The notes beneath the pieces were generated by a model. The model was given only the letters and a program-made list of their open reading frames with translations, was not told where the DNA came from and did no database searches. A stretch of DNA of 64,000 nucleotides from Acidimicrobiia bacterium (GTDB lineage Bacteria > Actinomycetota > Acidimicrobiia > Spongiisociales > ZC4RG35): positions 62,001 through 126,000 of the forward strand of contig PKRG01000003.1 of assembly GCA_017577575.1 (NCBI GenBank), read 5' to 3'. Both the position numbers and the translations under genes were made by a program. This document shows, piece after piece, positions 51,598-58,791 of the stretch (position 1 is the stretch's first letter; each line of letters opens with the position of its first letter).

Positions 51598-51605
51598 GGG
51601 AACGC

Positions 51606-51950
51606 TCAGTCCCTCAGTTCCTTGATGCGTGCCGACTTGCCGGTGCGCTCGCGCAGGTAATACAGCTTGGAGCGCCGGACGTCGCCCCGACGGACGACCT
51701 CGATCTTGTCGATTATCGGGGAATGCAGCGGGAACACCCGCTCCACACCCACTCCGAAGCTGATCTTGCGGACGGTGAAGGTGGCTCTGGGGCCCGACCC
51801 CTGCCGGGCGATGACCACGCCCTCGAAGACCTGGATCCTCTCGCGCCCGCCTTCGACCACGCGGACGTGCACCTTCACGTTGTCGCCGGCGCGAAACTGC
51901 GGGATGTCGTCGCGCAGTTGGGCGCTCTCGAGTAGCTGCAGATCGTTCAT
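51606..51950 (-). CDS. rplS: 50S ribosomal protein L19 (bL19)
   Basis: 114 residues from ATG 51950, with AGGAG five bases upstream. The family core is clear: FRAGDNVKVHVRVVEG, RIQVFEGVVIARQG and VERVFPLHSPIIDKIEVVRRG. It sits at the 30S-50S interface. A 121-base leader separates it from trmD; I see no named regulatory RNA there. Confidence 0.97.
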   Translation of the reverse strand: MNDLQLLESAQLRDDIPQFRAGDNVKVHVRVVEGGRERIQVFEGVVIARQGSGPRATFTVRKISFGVGVERVFPLHSPIIDKIEVVRRGDVRRSKLYYLRERTGKSARIKELRD

Positions 51951-52071
51951 GAGGGCTCCTGGTCGTCGTGTACTCACCGGGCGCCCGACGCCAGCCGAGA
52001 CGGCGCAGGCGGCCCGCGGAAATGTCGAAGAGGTCGGCGCGCCGCGGTCGCGGACGCAATCCGGAAGTGTA

Positions 52072-52758
52072 TCAGCTATCCGATCCGGCTACGAACCGCT
52101 CCCACAGGTCGGGCCGCCGCTCCCGAGTGCGGAGACGGCGCTGCTCCTCTCTCCAGGCCTGGATCCGGGCGTGGTCGCCGGACAGGAGCACCTCGGGGAC
52201 CCTGAGCCCGCGGTACTCCGCCGGCTTGGTGTACACGGGCTCTTCCAGGAGACCGTCGCGGAACGACTCGTGGGCGACCGAGTCGGGGTTGCCCACCACG
52301 CCGGGCAGGAGGCGCGTGACGGCCTCGATCACCACCAGGGCCGCCGCCTCACCGCCGGCCAGGACGTAGTCGCCGATCGAGATCTCCTCGTCGATGCACG
52401 CGTCGATCACCCGCTGGTCGATCCCTTCGTACCGGCCGCACACCAGCGTGAGGTGGTCCACGGTCGCCAACCGGTCGACCGTTGCCTGGTCGAGGGGTCT
52501 TCCCGCCGGGCTCATCAGCACCCGATGCGAGCCGGCCAACGGTTCGAGCGTGGCGAAGAGCGGCTCCACCCGCATCACCATCCCCGCCCCTCCCCCATAC
52601 GGCGTGTCGTCCACCTGGCGGTGCTTGCCGAGCCCGTGGTCGCGGATGTCGTGTAGGTCGACCGTGAGGATGCCCGCATCGATGGCCCGCTTGATGAGCC
52701 CCACGTCCAACGGACCGCTGAAGTAGGTCGGGAAGATCGTGACGACGGAGATCCGCAT
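52072..52758 (-). CDS. trmD: tRNA (guanine(37)-N1)-methyltransferase
   Basis: 228 residues. The SPOUT trefoil knot region has LVCGRYEGIDQRV and SIGDYVLAGGEAAALV; the C-terminal region has VLLSGDHARIQAWR. It methylates G37 to prevent frameshifting. The ATG is seven bases after TAGGCT (52771-52766, minus strand), so it seems to have its own leaderless promoter, separate from rimM. Confidence 0.97.
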   Translation of the reverse strand: MRISVVTIFPTYFSGPLDVGLIKRAIDAGILTVDLHDIRDHGLGKHRQVDDTPYGGGAGMVMRVEPLFATLEPLAGSHRVLMSPAGRPLDQATVDRLATVDHLTLVCGRYEGIDQRVIDACIDEEISIGDYVLAGGEAAALVVIEAVTRLLPGVVGNPDSVAHESFRDGLLEEPVYTKPAEYRGLRVPEVLLSGDHARIQAWREEQRRLRTRERRPDLWERFVAGSDS

Positions 52759-52795
52759 CCGTCCCAGCCTAAGGCGAAGCCCTTACCCTGTCGTC
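52759..52795. promoter_or_regulatory. Divergent leaderless promoters of trmD and the 52796 lipoprotein gene
   Basis: Minus strand: TAGGCT (52771-52766), seven bases to the trmD ATG. Plus strand: TACCCT (52784-52789), six bases to the lipoprotein GTG. Only 37 bases separate the two starts and neither has a Shine-Dalgarno. Confidence 0.5.
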
Positions 52796-53656
52796 GTGCG
52801 CCGCCTGGTTCCCTGCATCGTGTGGCTCGTGGTGCTCGCCGCCTGCGTCGACGAAGCCGCTGCTCCTTCGACGTCGGCAAGGGAGCCGCAGCCGACCAGT
52901 ACGACCACCCCGGTGGAGACCACCCAGGCGCCGACCACCACCGCACCGGAAGGAGCTTGCCCGCCAGGGGACGTCATGCTCGCCGACGGTGGCCTCGCCG
53001 ACTTCGACCCCTCCTCGTCGGACTCCACCCGCATCGCCGGCATCACCTGGCGCACCTCCGGCGTGTGCCAGACCTTCACGATCAGCTTCGCCACCGAGGA
53101 CGGTGCTCCGGCCACCACCCCGCCGGCGTTGTCGGCGCGCCTGTTGCGGGGCGCGGGCGTTCTCCGGATCGAGACGGCGGCCACCGACTCGGTGATCGCG
53201 GACCAGGTCGTGGAGACCGGTCTCGTGGAGCGACTCTTCGTCCCTGTGAGCGACGACGGCAGCCGCTTCGTCGACCTCGTCCTCGGCGAGCCCGTCGTGG
53301 CCCGGGCCCGCTTGGAGACCACTCCGGCGCGGGTGGAGATAGAGATCCAGCCGGGCGGTCCCCCGATCGGCCGTCCGTTGATGACAGGAGACCTGGTCGT
53401 GATCGAGCCGGGGTCGGCTGCGGTGGCCACCCCGGTGCTCGACGTGGCCGGCTATTCGATGGGCGAGGCTTCCACCTACGACGTGACGATCAACCGGGCC
53501 GGCCAGCCCGTCGCCGACACCACCTTGGAGACCGCGGACAGCCATATCTGGTCCGCGTTCCACCTGGTGGTCCAGGTGGGAGACGACGCCTACGACATGC
53601 TGCAGGTGACCGACGACGAAGGCTCGGTAGTGGCGGCGATCCCGTTCAATCGATGA
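52796..53656 (+). CDS. Lipoprotein of unknown function inserted between trmD and rimM
   Basis: 286 residues from GTG 52796. The signal peptide VRRLVPCIVWLVVLAAC ends in the lipobox LAAC, so the protein is lipid-anchored. A Thr/Pro linker (about 26-50) precedes a mostly beta-strand body with two further Cys residues. I recognise no named domain. It reads opposite to its neighbours and overlaps the rimM stop by 11 bases, splitting the usual rimM-trmD pair. Confidence 0.72.
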   Translation: MRRLVPCIVWLVVLAACVDEAAAPSTSAREPQPTSTTTPVETTQAPTTTAPEGACPPGDVMLADGGLADFDPSSSDSTRIAGITWRTSGVCQTFTISFATEDGAPATTPPALSARLLRGAGVLRIETAATDSVIADQVVETGLVERLFVPVSDDGSRFVDLVLGEPVVARARLETTPARVEIEIQPGGPPIGRPLMTGDLVVIEPGSAAVATPVLDVAGYSMGEASTYDVTINRAGQPVADTTLETADSHIWSAFHLVVQVGDDAYDMLQVTDDEGSVVAAIPFNR

Positions 53657-54161
53657 GACCCGGAGGCGGGTCGATCACCACCCGCCGCCCTTCCACGTCG
53701 ACCTCAGGGACGATCTCGCGCACGAATGGGACGCTGATCGTCCTCCCCCCGAGGTCGACCGCGAGGCGGTCCTGGCCGACGCCCACCTCGACGTCGACCA
53801 CCTGGCCGATGCGCTGCCCGTCGGGCCCTACCACCTCCGAGCCGACGAGCTCGTCGGGCCAGAACTCATCCTCCTCGAGCGGACGGCGCTTCTCGGCGGG
53901 AATGAACAGCTCCTGGCCCCGGAGCCGCTCGGCGGCGTCGCGGTCGGGAGCCTCCTCGAAGGTGACGAGTGGGAGGCGGTCGGTGGTCTTGAACGCGGCC
54001 ACGGTGAGGGTGGTGCCGTCGCTCAACTCGACGACCTCCCCCGGGGCGAACCGGGTGTGGGGGCGGTCGGTGAAGACTTCGACGACGACTGCGCCTCTCA
54101 GGCCGTGCGGCCGGACGACCCGGCCCACGACGACGCGGTCACCGGGGACGTCAGTCGACAA
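53646..54161 (-). CDS. rimM: 16S rRNA processing protein RimM
   Basis: 171 residues. The N-terminal RimM domain has VVVGRVVRPHGLRGAVVVE, and the C-terminal PRC-barrel ends VPFVREIVPEVDVEGRRVV. It helps mature the 30S head with S19. It overlaps the khpA stop by 11 bases and is in the rpsP-khpA-rimM order seen in most Gram-positives. Confidence 0.96.
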   Translation of the reverse strand: MSTDVPGDRVVVGRVVRPHGLRGAVVVEVFTDRPHTRFAPGEVVELSDGTTLTVAAFKTTDRLPLVTFEEAPDRDAAERLRGQELFIPAEKRRPLEEDEFWPDELVGSEVVGPDGQRIGQVVDVEVGVGQDRLAVDLGGRTISVPFVREIVPEVDVEGRRVVIDPPPGLID

Positions 54162-54402
54162 ACTCGACTTGGGCGGTTACGCCTTCTTCGTCGGCGGCGG
54201 CGCTGGCCACCGTGCGGATCGCCCGGGCGACACGCCCGCGGCGACCGATCACCCGCCCCATGTCTCCCTTGGCGGTCCGCACCTCGGCGAGGACCTCGTC
54301 GGGCCCTTGCTCGATGATGGTCACGTCGACGGCGTCGGGGTTGTCGACGATCTCTTTGACCACGTACTTGACGACCCGTTCGACGATCTCGCCCTTCGGC
54401 AC
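54151..54402 (-). CDS. khpA: KH-domain RNA-binding protein KhpA (YlqC)
   Basis: 83 residues, a single KH domain. The GxxG loop is in MGRVIGRRGRVARAIRTV. KhpA binds RNA broadly and affects cell division and expression in other Gram-positives. It is two bases from rpsP and overlaps rimM. Confidence 0.95.
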   Translation of the reverse strand: MPKGEIVERVVKYVVKEIVDNPDAVDVTIIEQGPDEVLAEVRTAKGDMGRVIGRRGRVARAIRTVASAAADEEGVTAQVEFVD

Positions 54403-54404
54403 GC

Positions 54405-54857
54405 TCAGCTCTCCTCGGACTCGGACTCGGCCTCGGCCTCGTCGGCGGCTTCCTCGTCGGCAGCTTCTTCTGCCGCGGCCTCGTCGGACTCGGCTGCCGT
54501 CGCCTCCTCTTCCGCCTCGGCGGCCGGTTCTTCGGCTGCTTCCGGTTCCGGAGCGGCGGGCTCCTCCTTCTTGGCGCCGACGGTGTGGATCTTCCCGGCT
54601 TTGATCTTGAACTCGGTGAGCGCACCCGAGACCTCGAGGAGCTTGGCGGCCGCCTCGGTGGGCTGAGCGCCCTTGCGCAGCCAGTCGACTGCCTTCTCCT
54701 TGTCGATCTCGATCAGCGACGGCTCCTGGCGCGGGTCGTAGTGCCCGATGAGATCGATGTAGCGACCGTCACGCGGGGCGCGTGAATCCATCACCACCAC
54801 GCGGTAGTAGGGCGACTTGGTCTTGCCCATCCGCATCAATCTGATCTTGACGGCCAT
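54405..54857 (-). CDS. rpsP: 30S ribosomal protein S16 (bS16) with acidic tail
   Basis: 150 residues; the conserved S16 part (VKIRLMRMGKTKSPYYRVVV, IDLIGHYDPRQEPSLIEID) fills the first 95. The rest is a Glu/Ala tail with long acidic runs. Such tails occur on actinobacterial S16 but this one is extensive. AGGTGAG precedes the ATG. Confidence 0.96.
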   Translation of the reverse strand: MAVKIRLMRMGKTKSPYYRVVVMDSRAPRDGRYIDLIGHYDPRQEPSLIEIDKEKAVDWLRKGAQPTEAAAKLLEVSGALTEFKIKAGKIHTVGAKKEEPAAPEPEAAEEPAAEAEEEATAAESDEAAAEEAADEEAADEAEAESESEES

Positions 54858-55002
54858 CAACTCACCTCTCGTGGCCACGACTCCCAAATGCGCGGCCGTT
54901 CATCGACGTCTCTTCTCGGATTGCCGGACTCGCGAAGCGACACAGAGGAGCCCGGGAAACCCGCAAAGCATAGCAACGGGACGTGCCGGTACCTATCCGG
55001 GG

Positions 55003-56325
55003 TCACCGGCGCCACCCACCGAGACCCGCCAGACCGGCGAGCCCGCGTCCGGCGAGGCTCTTCATCATCTTCTGGGCGTCGGCGAACTGACGCAGCAGCT
55101 TGTTGACGTCCTGCGGGCTGGTGCCGGATCCCGCCGCCACCCGCCGCTTCCGGCTCCCGTTCATGATCTTCGGGTTGCGGCGCTCCTCGGGCGTCATCGA
55201 GTAGATGATCGCCTCCACCCGCTTGATCTCCTGCTCGTCGATCTCGACGTTCCGCAGCGCCGACGACGCCCCGGGGATCATGGCGAGGAGCTCCTGGAGC
55301 GGCCCCATCTTCTTCATCTGCTGGAACTGGGCGAGGAAGTCCTCGAGGGTGAACTCGCCCTTGACCATCTTCTCGGCGGCCTTCTCCGCCTCCTGGGCGT
55401 CGAAGGTGGCCTCGGCCTTCTCGATCAGGGTGAGGACGTCGCCCATCCCGAGGATCCGGGACGCCATCCGGTCGGGGTAGAACGGCTCGAGGTCGTCCAG
55501 CCCTTCTCCCACGCCGGCGAACTTCACGGGCGCCCCTGTCACCTCGCGCACCGATATGGCGGCGCCGCCCCGGGCATCGCCGTCGAGTTTGGAGAGCACG
55601 ACACCGGTGAGGTCGGTGTGCTCGACGAAGCCTTTGGCGACGTTGACTGCGTCCTGGCCGGTCATGGCGTCGACCACCAGCAGCGTCTCGTCGGGCTCGG
55701 CCACCTTGGCGATGTCGGCGAGCTCTTTCATGAGGGCGTCGTCGATCTGGAGACGACCGGCGGTGTCGACGATCACCACGTCGTGGCCCGCTCGGGTCGC
55801 CTCCTTCAAGGCGGCCTTGACCACCCGGGCGGGCTTGGACTTCCGCTCGGCGTAGACGGGGACGCCGACGCGCCGGCCCAGCGTCTCGAGCTGGTCGATG
55901 GCGGCCGGGCGCTGCAGGTCGGCAGCGACGAGCAGCGGGCGGCGACCCTTCGACTTCAGGTGCTTGGCGAGCTTGCCGGCGGTCGTGGTCTTGCCGGAGC
56001 CCTGGAGGCCGACCATCAGGATGACCTGGGGCGGGCTCGACTGGCGGAGCGGGGCCACCTCGCCGCCGAGCGTGTTCACCAATTCCTCGTGGACGATCTT
56101 GATGACTTGCTGGCCGGGAGTGAGGCTCTTGGAGACGTCGGCCCCCAGTGCCCGGTCCCTGACCCGGGCGAGGAAGGACCTCACCACCGCCACGTTCACG
56201 TCGGCCTCGAGCAGGGCCAGGCGCACTTCGCGGAGGGCGGCATCGACGTCGGCTTCAGACAGCCGGCCCTTGCCGCGCAGGGCCGAGAAGATGCCCTCGA
56301 AACGTTGCGTGAGTGAGTCGAACAT
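55003..56325 (-). CDS. ffh: Signal recognition particle protein Ffh (SRP54)
   Basis: 440 residues. The N and G domains have GLQGSGKTTTAGKLAKHL, DTAGRLQID and SKLDGDARGGAA; the Met-rich M domain binding 4.5S RNA is at the C-terminus. It targets membrane and exported proteins. No SRP RNA gene is visible in the window. It is upstream of rpsP, separated by 145 bases. Confidence 0.97.
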   Translation of the reverse strand: MFDSLTQRFEGIFSALRGKGRLSEADVDAALREVRLALLEADVNVAVVRSFLARVRDRALGADVSKSLTPGQQVIKIVHEELVNTLGGEVAPLRQSSPPQVILMVGLQGSGKTTTAGKLAKHLKSKGRRPLLVAADLQRPAAIDQLETLGRRVGVPVYAERKSKPARVVKAALKEATRAGHDVVIVDTAGRLQIDDALMKELADIAKVAEPDETLLVVDAMTGQDAVNVAKGFVEHTDLTGVVLSKLDGDARGGAAISVREVTGAPVKFAGVGEGLDDLEPFYPDRMASRILGMGDVLTLIEKAEATFDAQEAEKAAEKMVKGEFTLEDFLAQFQQMKKMGPLQELLAMIPGASSALRNVEIDEQEIKRVEAIIYSMTPEERRNPKIMNGSRKRRVAAGSGTSPQDVNKLLRQFADAQKMMKSLAGRGLAGLAGLGGWRR

Positions 56326-56376
56326 CGACGCTCCACGCTACCGGACGGCGCCGATCACCGAGAACCCTGGCTGGCC

Positions 56377-56422
56377 TTGCGTCAGGCTGAACAGGCGTTT
56401 AGTGTCCTGAACATGCGTTCAG
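56377..56422 (+). promoter_or_regulatory. TetR promoter with tandem operators
   Basis: Two 16-bp palindromes lie 20 bp apart: CTGAACAGGCGTTTAG (56387-56402, one mismatch) and CTGAACATGCGTTCAG (56407-56422, perfect arms). They cover a candidate -10 TAGTGT (56400-56405) and the ATG at 56413, with a weak -35 TTGCGT (56377-56382). This strongly suggests autorepression of the regulator and exporter. Confidence 0.8.
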
Positions 56423-57081
56423 TCGTGGAGCGTGATGATCTCACCGCCGAGGCCCGGATACGCCAGGCGGCGATCACGCGCTTCCCGGCGGAGGGGATCG
56501 AGGGCACCACGATCCGGGCCATCGCCGCCGACGCCGGAGTCTCCCCCGCCCTCGTCCTCCACCACTTCGGGTCCAAGCAAGGCCTGTTGGACGCCTGCGA
56601 TCGCTACGTCGTCGACCTCGTCCGCACCACCAAGACGCAGGCCGTGATCGACGGGACCGCCACCGACTCCGGCTTCATGGCTTCGATGTACCGCATCGCA
56701 CCTCCCGTCGTGAGGTACCTGGGGTGGTCACTGTCCCGGGGCGCCCCTGCCGCGGCCCGCTTGTTCGACGAGCTCGTCGCGGAGTCGGAGCGCCTCCTCT
56801 CGGCCGCAGAGGAGCGCGGGTTGGTACGGCGGACCCCGGACCCTCACGGCCGGGCGGTCGTCGTTCTCACGATGCAGCTCGGGTTCGTGGTGCTCCGCGA
56901 ACACGTCACCCGGGCCCTCGGGATGGACGCGTTCGGCATGGAAGGGCTGATGCGTATCACCGAGCGGCAGATGGAACTGTTCGGCACCGGGCTGTTCACC
57001 CCGGAGGCTGCCCGGGAGACCGCGCAGGCACTGGACCAGGCTTCCAGGCTGCTCGCACAGGAGGGACCCGATGGCCGATGA
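56413..57081 (+). CDS. TetR family repressor of the adjacent ABC exporter
   Basis: 222 residues from ATG 56413. The HTH reads GTTIRAIAADAGVSPALVLHHFGSK; the C-terminal domain should bind a ligand. The start codon lies inside the second operator, so the message is leaderless and the protein likely blocks its own promoter. It overlaps the ABC ATPase start by 11 bases. Drug-responsive export control is the likely role; ligand unknown. Confidence 0.93.
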   Translation: MRSVVERDDLTAEARIRQAAITRFPAEGIEGTTIRAIAADAGVSPALVLHHFGSKQGLLDACDRYVVDLVRTTKTQAVIDGTATDSGFMASMYRIAPPVVRYLGWSLSRGAPAAARLFDELVAESERLLSAAEERGLVRRTPDPHGRAVVVLTMQLGFVVLREHVTRALGMDAFGMEGLMRITERQMELFGTGLFTPEAARETAQALDQASRLLAQEGPDGR

Positions 57082-57976
57082 AGCGATCCTGGCGAGTCGG
57101 CTCACCAAGAGCTACGGCCCCGTGCTGGCGCTCGACCACCTGGATCTGGAGGTGCGGCGGGGCGAGATCTTCGGGTTCCTCGGGCCCAACGGCGCCGGCA
57201 AGACGACGGCGATACGCCTCTTCTTGGACCTCCTCCGCCCCGACTCCGGCCAGGTCACCGTGTTGGGGCTCGATCCCCGCGCCCAGGGCGTGGAGCTGAG
57301 ACGGCGTGTCGGATACCTGCCGGGCGACTTCACGGTCGACGGGAACCAGACGGCACGCCAACTCCTGACCTACCTGGGGAACCTCCGCGGTGGCATCCGC
57401 CGGGACCGCATCGAAGGTCTCGCCGAGCGACTCGACCTCGATCTCGACCAGAAGATCCGCAGCCTGTCGAAAGGCAACCGGCAGAAGGTGGGGCTGATCC
57501 AGGCGTTCATGCACGAGCCCGAGCTCTTGATCCTCGACGAGCCGACGAGCGGCCTCGACCCGCTGATGGCCCGGGAGTTCCTGACCATGACGCTGGAGGC
57601 ACGCGCCCATGGCCAGACCGTCTTCATGTCGTCCCACATCCTCAGCGAGGTCCAGAAGGTGGCGGACCGGGCGGGGATCATCCGCCGAGGCGAGCTGATC
57701 GCCGTCGACGAGGTGGAAGCGTTGCGGGCGAAGTCCCTGCGCCGGGTGGAGGTGACCTTCGACGAGCCGGTCGACGCATCGGCCTTCGCCGACGTCCGGG
57801 GGGTGTCGGACCTCGTCGTCGAAGACGGCGTGCTCCGTTGCCGGCTCCTGGGCGAGGCGGATGCCCTGGTGAAGGCGGTGGCGAGGTACCGGGTCCGCGA
57901 CTTCATCTCCGAGGAGCCCGACCTCGAGGAGTTGTTCTTCCACTACTACGCGGAGGGCACCGACGGTGTTTCGTGA
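57071..57976 (+). CDS. ABC exporter ATP-binding protein
   Basis: 301 residues. Walker A is GPNGAGKTT, the signature is SLSKGNRQKVGLIQ, and Walker B is LLILDEPTSGLDP. The C-terminal part resembles DrrA-like drug exporters. It overlaps both the TetR gene and the permease, so the three are a single translationally coupled operon. Confidence 0.94.
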   Translation: MADEAILASRLTKSYGPVLALDHLDLEVRRGEIFGFLGPNGAGKTTAIRLFLDLLRPDSGQVTVLGLDPRAQGVELRRRVGYLPGDFTVDGNQTARQLLTYLGNLRGGIRRDRIEGLAERLDLDLDQKIRSLSKGNRQKVGLIQAFMHEPELLILDEPTSGLDPLMAREFLTMTLEARAHGQTVFMSSHILSEVQKVADRAGIIRRGELIAVDEVEALRAKSLRRVEVTFDEPVDASAFADVRGVSDLVVEDGVLRCRLLGEADALVKAVARYRVRDFISEEPDLEELFFHYYAEGTDGVS

Positions 57977-58757
57977 CGTCTGGACGAAGACCCTGTGGGA
58001 CAACCGGCGCAGCCTCCTCGGCTGGGCGGTGGGGCTGATCGGCGTGACCCTCGTCTACGGCGCCTTCTACCCGTACATGGCCGAGCCTGGCTACGCCGAC
58101 CTGCTCGACACGCTGCCGCAGGGGTTGATCGAGGCGATGGGGTGGGAGGACTTCACCTCGGCCGAGGGCTACATGGGCGCGGCGGTGTTCGGGGTCCTCG
58201 GCCAGGTGCTGACCGTCGTCATGGCCGTCGGCTTGGGCGCCCGGATGATCGCCGGCGACGAAGAGACCGGCGGGATGGAGCTGCTGATCGCCCATCCGGT
58301 GAGCCGAAGGCGCGTCGTGATCCAGCGTGCCGTCTCGCTCACCCTCTCGATGGCGCTCGCCGGGTCGGTCGTGTTCCTGGCGGTCCTCGCCCTCAGCGAG
58401 CCCATCGACCTCGGCATACCGGTGGGGAACCTGGCGGCCGCTTCCTTCCAGATGGCGCTCCTCGGACTGGTCTTCGGCGCGTTGGCCATGGCCGTCGGAG
58501 GGATCCGGGGTCGACGAGGGCTGGTGGTCGGCGTGACCGCGGCTGCGGCGGTTGTCGCCTATCTGGCCGACACGGTGGCACCGATGGTCGAGGCGCTCAC
58601 CTGGATCGAGGATCTCTCGCCTTTCGACTGGTACGAGCCGACGGCGATCCTCCGGGATGGTGTCACGACCGGAGACGCCCTCCTCTCCTTGGGCGTCGTC
58701 GTCTTCTTCGTGGCGGTGGCGGCGGTGGCCTTCGATCGCCGCGACGTCGGTGTCTGA
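57966..58757 (+). CDS. ABC exporter permease
   Basis: 263 residues from a GTG that overlaps the ATPase stop. About six membrane helices are present; the N-terminus FRDVWTKTLWDNRRSLLGW and the long first loop are typical of ABC-2 permeases linked to TetR control. It forms an exporter with the 57071 ATPase. Substrate unknown. Confidence 0.9.
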   Translation: MFRDVWTKTLWDNRRSLLGWAVGLIGVTLVYGAFYPYMAEPGYADLLDTLPQGLIEAMGWEDFTSAEGYMGAAVFGVLGQVLTVVMAVGLGARMIAGDEETGGMELLIAHPVSRRRVVIQRAVSLTLSMALAGSVVFLAVLALSEPIDLGIPVGNLAAASFQMALLGLVFGALAMAVGGIRGRRGLVVGVTAAAAVVAYLADTVAPMVEALTWIEDLSPFDWYEPTAILRDGVTTGDALLSLGVVVFFVAVAAVAFDRRDVGV

Positions 58758-58778
58758 GTCGGCGGCACACGATCCCGA

Positions 58779-58791
58779 TAACCTCCTCTCG
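58779..58791 (+). promoter_or_regulatory. Leaderless promoter -10 for ppc
   Basis: TAACCT (58779-58784) lies seven bases before the GTG at 58792; no Shine-Dalgarno. It favours 58792 over the in-frame GTG at 58750. Confidence 0.45.
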
